In this document: piece after piece, positions 27,908 to 36,327 of the stretch | Layout: every line of letters starts with the position of its first letter | How positions within the stretch are numbered: the stretch's first letter is position 1 | From: Bacillota bacterium | GTDB taxonomy: Bacteria > Bacillota > Clostridia > Acetivibrionales > DSM-1351 | DNA length: 64,000 nt | Reading direction: 5' to 3' | Assembly: GCA_023391425.1 (NCBI GenBank) | Contig: JAEWAX010000032.1 | Location: forward strand, 9,635-73,634 | Made by a program: the position numbers and the translations under genes | The notes under the pieces: generated by a model | The model's input: the letters and a program-made list of their open reading frames with translations, nothing else | Database searches by the model: none | What the model was told of the DNA's origin: nothing

Positions 27908-29533
27908 TTAAGGGTTAACTGGCTCGAGGAATGCGTGGAAGTGACGCATTGGGAGGTTATGACCCATAGTAATCTTAACGTTTGGAATACTCTCACGGTC
28001 TTTGTATAGCTCTGTGACTGCAGCAATTATATAGTCTAGATGTTCTTTTGAATACTGGCTACGGTTAAGAGCGAAACGAACAACGTTACAAACTTCCTTC
28101 TGTTGTTCTGGAGTTTTGAGGTCATATTCCATACTGTAGTCGCCGAGTTCGGAAACACGGATACCGTAACGACGGATTAATTCGATACTGAAGCCTTGAC
28201 CAGCAAATGTGTCATGTCCACGTTTGTAATCAAAGAACTTGTCCATATTCAAATATACACCATGTCCACCAGCTGGAAGAACTACTGGGATACCTGCATT
28301 GTAGAAACCTTGTGCCAAATATTCGCACTGTCCTACACGTTCTTCTAGATATTCAAAACGTCCACACTCATATAAACCAGCTGCAAGCGCCATGATGTCA
28401 CGGCCACTCATTCCGCCGTAAGAGTCATTACCATAGCTGGAGATTTGTTTTACTTTTAATGTGATACCAACATCTTTAATTAGATTGCCGTTTTCATCGA
28501 AGTCTGAGAAGTTCCTCCAGAAGTATCCTTTATCACGGAATGCGCATACACCGCCCATGTTTGCATGTCCATCTTTCTTTAAGCTAGCTGTGAAACCGTC
28601 GCAATATGAGAACATTTCTTTTGCAATCTCAAATATAGATTTATCAGCATAGCCATCTTCATTTGTCTTGATAAAGTAGCAGTTTTCAGCCCAACGAGCA
28701 ACATCAAGCAAATATGGGATATTGTATTTGTGAGCTATTTCACTACAAGCACGAATATTAGCCATAGAAACAGGCTGTCCGCAAACTGTATTGTTAGTCA
28801 ACGTACTATATACTATAGGAACATTTTCAGGACCAACTTCTTTAATCAAGTTTTCTAACTTCTCAATATCCATGTTGCCCTTGAATGGGTTTTTCTCATA
28901 TTTTCCGCCCTCTGGAACTTCCCAGAGCAAATCTTTATTATATAGGTTACGTGGAGTAGAACCCATTTGCTTGATGTTTCCTTCTGTTGTATCAAAGTGT
29001 CCGTTTGAAGGAATTGTGAAGTTTTTACCAGGATGACGAGTATTTAAAATCTGGCTAATAACGCTAAATAGAAGAGACTCTGCGCAACGACCCTGTGGCA
29101 CGAGGAATGTATTTGGGCGTTCCATCTGAGCGGCACCACCATTAAAAAGTCCTCCCTCATATTCACAAAGGTACATGTCGTCCATCATTTTTTCGATATC
29201 CTGACAATTAGTGCGGACAAGATCTATAATATGTTTTTGCTTGTCTCCACGCTCAAATACGTCACGCATTGTATCGAGAAGCACATAATAACCTTTATTA
29301 CGTCCATAGGACTCATCACCTAAAAACATTGCACTCCACTGTACATCAGTCATAGCTGTTGTACCAGAATCTGATAGACAGTCCACTGTCAACATACCTG
29401 CAGGGAATGCAAATTCATTATAATGAGTTGATTTCAAAACGCGTTCACGTTGCTCAACTGTTACATTTGGAAGATTTCTTTTAACATAGGCAAAAGAATG
29501 GGGGGTTTTAACATTTAGTTTGTACTCTTTCAT
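27908..29533 (-). CDS. Tryptophanase/tyrosine phenol-lyase family beta-eliminating lyase
   Basis: 541 aa, SD AAGGAG. PLP fold-type I lyase: the Schiff-base Lys is in SLKKDGHANMGG (compare SAKKDAMVPMGG in tryptophanase and SGKKDCLVNIGG in tyrosine phenol-lyase). Also conserved are DSGTTAMT, NNTVCGQPVS and DVARWAENCYFIK. It splits an amino acid to 2-aminoacrylate (then pyruvate and ammonia) plus a leaving group. Where tyrosine phenol-lyase has Arg in GVRSMERG, this protein has Leu (GIRVSELG), as in tryptophanase (Ile), so a tyrosine substrate is less likely. It is about 70-80 residues longer than either reference. It follows a sigma-54 promoter and precedes a permease and ridA. Exact substrate open. 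Confidence 0.85.
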   Translation of the reverse strand: MKEYKLNVKTPHSFAYVKRNLPNVTVEQRERVLKSTHYNEFAFPAGMLTVDCLSDSGTTAMTDVQWSAMFLGDESYGRNKGYYVLLDTMRDVFERGDKQKHIIDLVRTNCQDIEKMMDDMYLCEYEGGLFNGGAAQMERPNTFLVPQGRCAESLLFSVISQILNTRHPGKNFTIPSNGHFDTTEGNIKQMGSTPRNLYNKDLLWEVPEGGKYEKNPFKGNMDIEKLENLIKEVGPENVPIVYSTLTNNTVCGQPVSMANIRACSEIAHKYNIPYLLDVARWAENCYFIKTNEDGYADKSIFEIAKEMFSYCDGFTASLKKDGHANMGGVCAFRDKGYFWRNFSDFDENGNLIKDVGITLKVKQISSYGNDSYGGMSGRDIMALAAGLYECGRFEYLEERVGQCEYLAQGFYNAGIPVVLPAGGHGVYLNMDKFFDYKRGHDTFAGQGFSIELIRRYGIRVSELGDYSMEYDLKTPEQQKEVCNVVRFALNRSQYSKEHLDYIIAAVTELYKDRESIPNVKITMGHNLPMRHFHAFLEPVNP

Positions 29534-29587
29534 TATAGGTCTCCTTCTTTCCTGTTATTTTAATATTGACTTACATACATATATATC

Positions 29588-29603
29588 AGCAAAATTCGTG
29601 CCA
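29588..29603 (-). promoter_or_regulatory. Sigma-54 promoter of the lyase operon
   Basis: TGGCACGAATTTTGCT on the minus strand (29603-29588) is a near-perfect -24/-12 element (TGGCAC, 5 nt, TTGCW). It lies 54 bp before the lyase ATG, which carries AAGGAG. The activator is presumably the protein at 29880-31244. Confidence 0.9.
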
Positions 29604-29680
29604 AAAATTTAAAGCAGATTTAAAAGCAATTTGTCAAAATCAATCAGTTTTTTGTGTATTTTACGATATATAATTGTAGT

Positions 29681-29690
29681 TTGTGCACAA
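29681..29690. promoter_or_regulatory. Possible upstream activator site (palindrome)
   Basis: TTGTGCACAA is a perfect 10-bp palindrome about 80 bp upstream of the sigma-54 promoter, where enhancer sites usually sit. Only one copy was seen, so the assignment is weak. Confidence 0.3.
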
Positions 29691-29799
29691 ATCTGATATT
29701 TATTTATTCATAACTGGTTCATTTTGAAACACTTGATGTTTTTTTTGAAAAGATTATATAATAAGCGTTAAGACAGACATTTTTAATGTCTAGAATTAA

Positions 29800-29847
29800 T
29801 AAAAGCTGCTTTCAGTGTCCTAATTTGACACGTGAAAGCAGCTTTTA
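29800..29847 (-). terminator. Bidirectional hairpin terminator after the sigma-54 activator gene
   Basis: Perfect 15-bp arms (29800-29814 and 29833-29847), TAAAAGCTGCTTTCA and its complement, 18-nt loop, 33 bp past the activator stop. AT-rich flanks on both sides. Confidence 0.7.
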
Positions 29848-29879
29848 TTTGTGATAATGTTTTATTTTAATACATATTT

Positions 29880-31244
29880 TTAATCAAAATCATTTTCCAA
29901 CCCATATTCTTTAAGTTTTCTGTAAAGCGTAGACCTTGAAATTTTCAGATTCCTCGCAACATCAGCTTTAGATTTGTAAGAATCTATAGCCTTTCTCAAA
30001 ACTAGGGCTTCTACTTCGCTCAATGAAGGAAATTCATTGAAGGATAGATTAAAATTATTTATAACTTCATCTTTAGCCTGAATAATATTCTCAGGTAAAT
30101 CATTTACATCTATTATACCATCTTCATCACTAACAAGACAGAGCTCCATAATATTCTCCAGTTCTCTGATATTACCCGGATATGAGTATTCTGAAAGCAT
30201 TTTTATTGCTCTTGGTGTGACTGTAACGTTTTTTTCAACACGCCTTCCAATTTTGTCAACTGCATTTTTTATATAAAAATGAATATCCTCTTTTCTTTCA
30301 CGCAGTGGTGGAATTGTTATCTTTATAACCGCCAGTCTATAATACAGATCTTCTCTAAATGTATTTTTCTCCACCATATCTACTAAGTTTTTATTTGTAG
30401 CTGCTATGACTCTTACATCAATCTGTTTCTGCTGCGTTCCTCCAATTCTCATAATCTCACGGTTTTGCAGAACCCTAAGCAGCTTAGCCTGGAGATGGAA
30501 ATTCATATCTCCTATTTCATCGAGAAAGATAGTCCCCGTATTTGCAAGTTCAAACATACCGGGTCTTCCTCCTTTTTTAGCTCCCGTGAATGCACCTTCC
30601 TCATAACCAAATAGTTCACTTTCCAGAAGACTTTCCGGAATAGCGGCACAATTAACTGTAATAAATGGCTTGGCAGATCTTGAGCTGTTTTTATGAATGA
30701 ATCTGGCTATTACCTCTTTTCCTGTTCCACTCTCACCCATCAATAATACTGTAGAACTAACGCGGGATGCTTTTTGTGATATTTTCATAGTCTGTACCAT
30801 AGTATTATTATTTCCTACAACCAGGTTGCTGTCTGTAACAGTAAAAAAATCTAATTTTTCGTAGAGATGTTGAATTGTTGATTTTGCTTCTTCAAGCTTC
30901 TGATGGAGTTCCATGATTTCAGAAACATCTCTGAATATGGATACTGCACCTTCTATCTTACCATTATGATAAAATGGAACTATATTAGAAATTACATCCC
31001 TATCCTTTACTCTAGTTTTTATTCCTATTAACTCTTTTCCCGTTGCCAGAACTTTAGGAATATGTGAATCAGGGACAACTTCTCTAACCTTCTTGCCAAT
31101 AAATCCGCTTGCCTTAGTACCTGTAATACGAAAATTAGCTTCATTGACATATATAACATTTTCTTCACTGTCTGCTACAACAATTCCTTCATGTATGGAT
31201 TGCAGAATACCCTCGCTTGCCTTTATAATGTTATGAATATACAT
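29880..31244 (-). CDS. Sigma-54-dependent activator, PAS-AAA-Fis (TyrR/RocR-like)
   Basis: 454 aa. N-terminal PAS domain (about 10-120, IVVADSEENVIYVNEANFRITG), AAA+ domain (about 145-375) with Walker A GESGTGKE, GAFTGA loop in EEGAFTGAKKGG and Walker B IFLDEIGD, and a C-terminal Fis-type HTH (SKADVARNLKISRSTLYRKL). The GAFTGA loop is the contact to sigma-54. It stands just upstream of, and in the same direction as, the lyase operon with its -24/-12 promoter, so it should activate it, the PAS domain sensing an amino acid or metabolite. No receiver domain, so no phosphorelay is needed. Confidence 0.95.
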   Translation of the reverse strand: MYIHNIIKASEGILQSIHEGIVVADSEENVIYVNEANFRITGTKASGFIGKKVREVVPDSHIPKVLATGKELIGIKTRVKDRDVISNIVPFYHNGKIEGAVSIFRDVSEIMELHQKLEEAKSTIQHLYEKLDFFTVTDSNLVVGNNNTMVQTMKISQKASRVSSTVLLMGESGTGKEVIARFIHKNSSRSAKPFITVNCAAIPESLLESELFGYEEGAFTGAKKGGRPGMFELANTGTIFLDEIGDMNFHLQAKLLRVLQNREIMRIGGTQQKQIDVRVIAATNKNLVDMVEKNTFREDLYYRLAVIKITIPPLRERKEDIHFYIKNAVDKIGRRVEKNVTVTPRAIKMLSEYSYPGNIRELENIMELCLVSDEDGIIDVNDLPENIIQAKDEVINNFNLSFNEFPSLSEVEALVLRKAIDSYKSKADVARNLKISRSTLYRKLKEYGLENDFD

Positions 31245-31469
31245 TGTTTACCTCTTCCGGTTATTTTGAGGTGAGAATAAATAATCACCTGCCTCAATTA
31301 TTGCCATAAAATCACAGTGTTATTTATCAATTGAAGCGTCAAAGAATATCTGAACATAGAATCTTTCAGTAACTATCATAACCGCTTTTAGGCACTTGTT
31401 CCAGGGGGTATTAATCAACCTATTCTTGAAAAATATTAACAAGACTCGTTATAATCATATACATAATAA

Positions 31470-32504
31470 CTATATATACTGTTTTAAAATATTTTTTTCA
31501 TTATTTTCTATGATATTTAATAAGTTTATAACTTCATCCAATATTTTGTTACTTTTTGATATATTGTACTTTATTAATAAATATACAATATTTTTAGTTT
31601 GAGACTCTATTTTAGTAAATCCAATTATATTTTCACTATTACAATTTTTATAATACCCATGCTCATACAAATATTTAAATCTTAACACCATAATTTTTTT
31701 GTGATCATAGAGCATATAGAATGGTCTTATATCAATATCAGATTCACAGCTAGATCTAATTCTATTAATGTAATTTTTTAAGGTGGTGTATATTTCCACT
31801 CCAAAAACTATATCTTTTCTATTATCATTATTATAACAATCCCAGTATTCTGGAATAGAAGCGAATAAATACGACTTAATAGAATTTGATATGTTCTCAA
31901 TGCTAAACATATAATCACATTTAGAATTTATATTGTATGAATAAACCATACTGTATAAATAATCTATATTTTCTGCTAAACTATAGGTAGAATAAGCTTT
32001 ACTAAAATCTGAAAATGATATCTTCTCATAACTATATTTACCCATATCAAAAAAATCAGCCACATATAATACTTCTTCATTTAAATCAAATCCATATATA
32101 AGAATATCATGGTTATAGTGATATTTATTATAAATCGGACCTAATGGCATATAAAAATAATTTACATTTGTGTGTACATAGTTATTTGAATTTATAGAAT
32201 CAATAATAAAATTTATTATTGATTCCCATTTACGTTCAATAGTATCCCTATGTATCGCTTGAGTTAAAATCCATTTACAAGTATCTGAGGGTCGCGACTC
32301 ATAGGGAAAAGGGAAATAGAAATCTCCCCAATTATGTATATAATCCTTATTAATATATAGTTGAATATAATTACTAAATATCCATGGGTATATATCCTCG
32401 TAATTTGAAAGAATTGATAACAGATGAGCATGATGAGTATATGTTGTAATCATCGGATAAGTTACAGGTAAAACTTTCTTTGTTAACTCTTTCCTATCTT
32501 CCAT
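31470..32504 (-). CDS. BtrH-like (papain/C39-like fold) protein, probably without catalytic Cys
   Basis: 344 aa, SD AAAGGAG. It aligns by eye over its whole length with residues 1-330 of the protein at 45087-46610: HLLSILSNYEDIYPWIFSN, a NHDILIYGFD segment with a conserved His, YSYEKISF, and a C-terminal YDHKKIMVLRFKYLYEHGY. This pattern recalls the BtrH N-terminal family, cysteine-protease-like acyltransferases of non-ribosomal natural product pathways. Where the other protein has Cys in IKCYPDN, this one has Thr (ITTYTHH), so it may be inactive or not an enzyme. No signal peptide. Very AT-rich, single gene, no carrier protein nearby. Family call from memory. Confidence 0.5.
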   Translation of the reverse strand: MEDRKELTKKVLPVTYPMITTYTHHAHLLSILSNYEDIYPWIFSNYIQLYINKDYIHNWGDFYFPFPYESRPSDTCKWILTQAIHRDTIERKWESIINFIIDSINSNNYVHTNVNYFYMPLGPIYNKYHYNHDILIYGFDLNEEVLYVADFFDMGKYSYEKISFSDFSKAYSTYSLAENIDYLYSMVYSYNINSKCDYMFSIENISNSIKSYLFASIPEYWDCYNNDNRKDIVFGVEIYTTLKNYINRIRSSCESDIDIRPFYMLYDHKKIMVLRFKYLYEHGYYKNCNSENIIGFTKIESQTKNIVYLLIKYNISKSNKILDEVINLLNIIENNEKNILKQYI

Positions 32505-33037
32505 AGCTAACTCCTTTGTTTATGTATTAATAATACCACAGTTAACGCTTTCGCCTCGTAATGGTTAATCCAATTACTATTACAAGCTAAAACATCATAA
32601 GCCACTATATTTATGGTATGCCTATGTCCTTAGGCTACTCTGCTTAGCAATTTTTTAGCTACTGCTAGTTCAACCTCATCCTTTTTGCTGCTATCCTCTG
32701 AATTTAAATAGTTCAACTAACTTCTTAACTATTTACTGGTTAATTTGCTTCAGTCCTTCTATGTCAATAAACTTTAAGTGTATCTCTTATAATTTTACTC
32801 TTATTTAATTTTACTTTAAAAAATTGGCACTTTACTATATATTACATCAATTTATACCAATATTCAACCTTTTTTACACAAACTATTCATTTTTTACATT
32901 TTATTGAACTAGATTTAAATTTCCATTAATATTAGCTTGAAGGAATATGAAGTTTGATTCATCTTTGTCAATTATATCATCACTTAGTTGTATGAAACAC
33001 AGTCATATCAATGTGTCCTACTGAATTTTTCCTTTAT
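32505..33037. other. Non-coding AT-rich gap
   Basis: 533 bp with no frame having a ribosome site, no clear terminator and no match to the repeats elsewhere in the window. The 5' part is the leader of the BtrH-like gene. I see nothing else to name. Confidence 0.5.
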
Positions 33038-33382
33038 TTACCTTCCCAAATCAATAATATTTTGAATAAGTCCCTTACATTTCCCACACTCTTCGCCAGT
33101 TTCTTCATCTACACCTGTTCCAGCACCTGTTATCTCTCCAACCTTTTCTACTGTATCTGCTCCATTTTTAACTGCATTTACTACTGTCTCTAGAGAAACC
33201 TTCTTACAGCCACATACAGAAGAAAGAATATCATTTAATTCTCTTTTACACCCTCCACACTCAGTACATACTCCTGTAAGTTCAACTAATTCATCTACAG
33301 TTCTCGCACCAGAAGTCATTGCCTTTCTGATTGATACATAATCTACATTATTTTTTGTACAAACTACTCTATTCTTTGCCAT
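33038..33382 (-). CDS. Tandem BFD-like [2Fe-2S]-binding protein
   Basis: 114 aa with two BFD-like modules. Module 1 (about 15-60) has VCTECGGCKREL and CGCKK; module 2 (about 62-112) has VVNAVKNGADTVEKVGEITGAG and GEECGKCKGLIQNII. BFD domains bind a [2Fe-2S] cluster through four Cys in CxC...CxxC or related patterns, with an alpha-helical fold, and serve in electron transfer or iron-sulfur storage. Module 1 has all Cys; module 2 keeps only CGKC, so it may bind no full cluster. SD AAGGAG 10 nt before ATG. The gene stands alone in a gene-poor stretch. Confidence 0.75.
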   Translation of the reverse strand: MAKNRVVCTKNNVDYVSIRKAMTSGARTVDELVELTGVCTECGGCKRELNDILSSVCGCKKVSLETVVNAVKNGADTVEKVGEITGAGTGVDEETGEECGKCKGLIQNIIDLGR

Positions 33383-33647
33383 ATCATCAGTTCTCCTTAA
33401 TATGAATATTTATTAAGCTAATATACCTTTAGTTGTAATTTCATTTTTTATTTTTTGTAATAGTCCATACTTTATTCATAATATCGTTGTAAAATAATTA
33501 ATTGGTATGCCATAACTCGATTGATCATTCGCAGTTTATTTTACCGTCTATCCATTGACAGGATGAACCAACAGTCGGCTTTGGACTGGTACTTGTGAAA
33601 AAGACTTTAGTGGAAGAGTTAAAACAGAAAAATACTAACAAAAATAC

Positions 33648-33675
33648 TTGACTTTGCTATTCAATAATATAATAA
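33648..33675 (+). promoter_or_regulatory. Promoter of the AraC-family gene
   Basis: TTGACT (33648-33653), 16-bp spacer, TAATAA (33670-33675), about 40 bp before the TTG start. The rest of 33383-33647 holds no gene I can support. Confidence 0.45.
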
Positions 33676-33715
33676 TTTTTCTTAAATACATTAAAAACAT
33701 AGAGGGGGAATCCTT

Positions 33716-34609
33716 TTGGAACTAGTGACAATAGGCAGAGAAATATATCCTGGTTATCAGGTGAATATGTATTTTAATGGTAAAAATCAGCTTGAAGAGG
33801 ACGTAGGTCAAAGGTATAAGATTATATATATTAAAGAAGGGTCCGGCTTTATTAAAGTAGGGGATTTTCGAACCTTTATTATGGCGCCTTTGTTGTGTTG
33901 TTTAAATGAAAACGAAATGCTTCAGCTTGAAAATCAAGAAAAGGTTGAATTAATTAGCCTGTACTTTCATCCTGATGTTATAAACAGAAAATTAAACTTC
34001 AGCAACATTACTAATTATAACCCGTTGCTTTCAGAGTCTGATTATCAAGACCGCTGGTGCATGATGCCTTTTTATAATAGAGACCAAAATTATAATGGAA
34101 TTATTACACTAGAACCTGCTGTATCAAAGCATGTTGAGGAGGTGCTATGCCGTATAGGTCATGAGCTAACTTTGCAAAGGGATGATAGCTGGCCTTGCCG
34201 AAGCCGCTCCTTCCTTATTGAACTTATGTACTTGCTGCGCAAAATTTACGATAATCCAAGTACACCTAATGAAACTAATATACAATCATCAGAGTTAACT
34301 GATCCAATTGTAATGTATATTCACCTGAATTACACTAAGAAGATAACCTTAAATGATTTATCAAAGCAATTTCTTACAAATAAGACAACGCTAAACAGGA
34401 ACTTTAAAAAAGCTACAGGATACACAGTGATGGATTATCTCAACAGGCATAGAATTAGTATGGCCTGTACTATGCTAAGAAACACAGATTTATCAATAAG
34501 TGAAATATTATACATAATCGGCTTCAAAGATGATGCACACTTTGGCAGAATATTTAAAAAATATACAGGATTTATTCCATCTGCATATAGAAAGGCTATG
34601 CGCGACTAA
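33716..34609 (+). CDS. AraC-family transcriptional regulator
   Basis: 297 aa, TTG start 7 nt after GAGGGGGA. N-terminal cupin-like sensing domain (about 1-160, YIKEGSGFIKVGDF) and a C-terminal double HTH (about 200-295) with ITLNDLSKQFLTNKTTLNR and ISEILYIIGFKDDAHFGRIFKKYTG. The fit to the AraC signature around residue 265-290 is good. The ligand is unknown. It lies upstream of a lipoprotein gene in the same orientation (122-bp gap), which it may regulate. Confidence 0.92.
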   Translation: MELVTIGREIYPGYQVNMYFNGKNQLEEDVGQRYKIIYIKEGSGFIKVGDFRTFIMAPLLCCLNENEMLQLENQEKVELISLYFHPDVINRKLNFSNITNYNPLLSESDYQDRWCMMPFYNRDQNYNGIITLEPAVSKHVEEVLCRIGHELTLQRDDSWPCRSRSFLIELMYLLRKIYDNPSTPNETNIQSSELTDPIVMYIHLNYTKKITLNDLSKQFLTNKTTLNRNFKKATGYTVMDYLNRHRISMACTMLRNTDLSISEILYIIGFKDDAHFGRIFKKYTGFIPSAYRKAMRD

Positions 34610-34731
34610 TTATTTTCTATTTGCTACATTTAATTTCCTATTAGCGCTTAATTTTAATTGTTTTAATCATTAGAATATATGAAAATAGTAAAATATATAA
34701 AAACAAAAACAGTTAATGGGAGGAACAAAAA

Positions 34732-35787
34732 ATGCGTAAATTAAGTTTTATAATGGGGGTACTAATTTTTGCAGCTTGTACATTTACCGCCTGTTCATCA
34801 GGTTCTTCAAGTCCAGCAGCAAGTTCAAGTACCCAGCAGGCAGCTGCTACACAAACAAATAAAGAGGTTAGCGCTGAAACACCACAACAGCCTGCAAATA
34901 CTACCGAAGACCAACCCTATATGGCAGAGGTTTTTGCTGATTTAGGCGGTAAAAGCGGTGGCGGGATTGTTTGTGATGACAATAATATAATGTATGTGGC
35001 CAAAGAGGGGAAGGATATCGTTAAAGTAACTCCTGATGGAAAATTTGAGACTTTATGTAGCATCAGAAGCTTGCCTGAAGGAGAAGTTAAATCAGATCCT
35101 CACATGAGCTTTACCAGCCCTTTTATATGGGATATGGTAATTGACAAGGACAAAAATATTTATGCAGCAGCTCAGGATAGAATACTTAAAATAACCATGG
35201 ATGGCAAGGTATCCACTATAATTAAAGATAATTTTGGAGGGTTATTTGGAGCATCGGGCATTGATGTTGACGACAAAGGAAATATCTATGTTACAAATGG
35301 GACTTTAATTAACAAGTATTCTAAAAATCTAAAGAAGGAAGTCTTTATAGATGGGAGTAAGGTTGAAATTAACGGAGCTTCTTTGTCATATGCATTCTCA
35401 TTAAAGTTTGATGCAGATTACAAGAACCTATACATAGGTAACAGAGAACCTGATAGTATTCTGAAATTCCCTATTGAAGCTAATGGCAAAGCAGGTAAAC
35501 CAAGCATTGTAACTCAAACCACTTTCACATGCCCACACAAGCTGGCATTAGTTGATAATATTCTTTATGCATGTCCTGGTCATTCGGGTTTTATACTAAA
35601 AAATGATTTGTCTGGTAATCAGAGTTTTTATATTGCTGGCAGCGAAATTGACAATGCATCCTTTGCTTTTGGCAAAAAGGATTTTGGTCAGCATATTGTG
35701 TATTTTACGTCTATTTCTTCCGGCAAAATTTTAAAATATGACATCGATAATAAAAACGTTAAAATGGCCGAAAGCTCACTATTTTAA
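34732..35787 (+). CDS. Lipoprotein with NHL/SMP-30-like beta-propeller
   Basis: 351 aa, SD GGGAGG. Lipobox FTAC with Cys21 after a hydrophobic stretch, then a Ser/Ala/Thr/Gln-rich linker (about 22-65). The rest is a set of blade-like repeats: IVCDDNNIMYVAKEGKDIVKVTPDGK, MVIDKDKNIYAAAQDRILKITMDGK, IDVDDKGNIYVTNGTLINKYS and so on, as in NHL or SMP-30/gluconolactonase propellers. It should be anchored outside the membrane. No lactonase metal site could be assigned. Preceded by an AraC regulator; substrate unknown. Confidence 0.8.
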   Translation: MRKLSFIMGVLIFAACTFTACSSGSSSPAASSSTQQAAATQTNKEVSAETPQQPANTTEDQPYMAEVFADLGGKSGGGIVCDDNNIMYVAKEGKDIVKVTPDGKFETLCSIRSLPEGEVKSDPHMSFTSPFIWDMVIDKDKNIYAAAQDRILKITMDGKVSTIIKDNFGGLFGASGIDVDDKGNIYVTNGTLINKYSKNLKKEVFIDGSKVEINGASLSYAFSLKFDADYKNLYIGNREPDSILKFPIEANGKAGKPSIVTQTTFTCPHKLALVDNILYACPGHSGFILKNDLSGNQSFYIAGSEIDNASFAFGKKDFGQHIVYFTSISSGKILKYDIDNKNVKMAESSLF

Positions 35788-35856
35788 AATCAGAGCGGCT
35801 ACCTCATTTTCATTCACCCCAAATATTCATTCCAATGAATATTTTACCCCAAAAAA

Positions 35857-35896
35857 AGTTAATACTATCAGATTTTATTATCTGATAGTATTAACT
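35857..35896 (-). terminator. Perfect 16-bp hairpin with T-run on the minus strand
   Basis: Arms 35857-35872 and 35881-35896, loop TTTTATTA. The T-run (TTTTTTT) lies on the minus-strand side, yet no minus-strand gene reads into it. It probably still ends the lipoprotein transcript on the plus strand, less efficiently. Confidence 0.5.
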
Positions 35897-36015
35897 AAGC
35901 TATAAAAATAGGTATAGTAATATTTAGATATTGACAAAAGGCTTTCGCGGCATAATCTCTATTATACAGACTGCTTTCCTCTTTCAGCGAATAACTGTTG
36001 GGCAAGTAGGTAGTG

Positions 36016-36150
36016 TAGTCGTCAGCAGACCTAGTGAGCAAACAAACAGTCTTCGACTCAGCTTCTTGGGCGTGCCTTACATTGGTGGTACATCATCTTC
36101 TTCAGTAGTTTCTCTCCTTCATAAACTGTCCTCTATATGCGTTGAGTAGA
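36016..36150 (-). repeat. Decayed copy of the rlmD-tail repeat
   Basis: The minus strand reads HIEDSL-stop at the place where rlmD ends HVENVTLLLRK-stop, followed by TGAAGGAGAGAAAC and GATGTACCACC, as in the tandem copies at 62775-63012. The stretch 35897-36246 otherwise holds no gene; frames on the plus strand here are chance frames through the repeat. Confidence 0.55.
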
Positions 36151-36246
36151 CAAAAATGATGTCATACGCAGCTGTGCAATCCCTTGGAGTAAATCGGCAA
36201 ACGTATTTTTACTTACTATACCGCTAATCTGAATATCGCAACTGTA

Positions 36247-36276
36247 TTGACCAGGGCCACTGAAATGGATTATAAT
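36247..36276 (+). promoter_or_regulatory. Promoter of the EamA-type gene
   Basis: TTGACC (36247-36252), 18-bp spacer, TATAAT (36271-36276), 51 bp before the ATG. A good vegetative promoter, still intact before a broken gene. Confidence 0.55.
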
Positions 36277-36327
36277 AGAAAAGTTTTCTAATATTATTAA
36301 TTAATCGGAAGAACAATAGGTAAAAGT

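Noticed and set aside
27908..29533. Naming the lyase tyrosine phenol-lyase
   Set aside because: The Arg that reads the phenol hydroxyl is replaced by Leu and the lysine segment differs; family level is all I can support.
29534..29879. TyrR-box-like sites upstream of the lyase
   Set aside because: No TGTAAA-N6-TTTACA pair was found; only the single palindrome at 29681 remains as weak candidate.
31396..31602. 68-aa plus-strand frame overlapping the BtrH-like gene end
   Set aside because: AT-rich chance frame without a ribosome site.
33561..33650. Possible histidine-kinase tail (GFGLVLVKKTLVEEL) on the plus strand
   Set aside because: Only about 20 residues resemble the G2 box region and the upstream frame is closed; too weak to call even as a relic.
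35931..36149. 72-aa plus-strand frame
   Set aside because: It runs through a decayed repeat copy and has no ribosome site.
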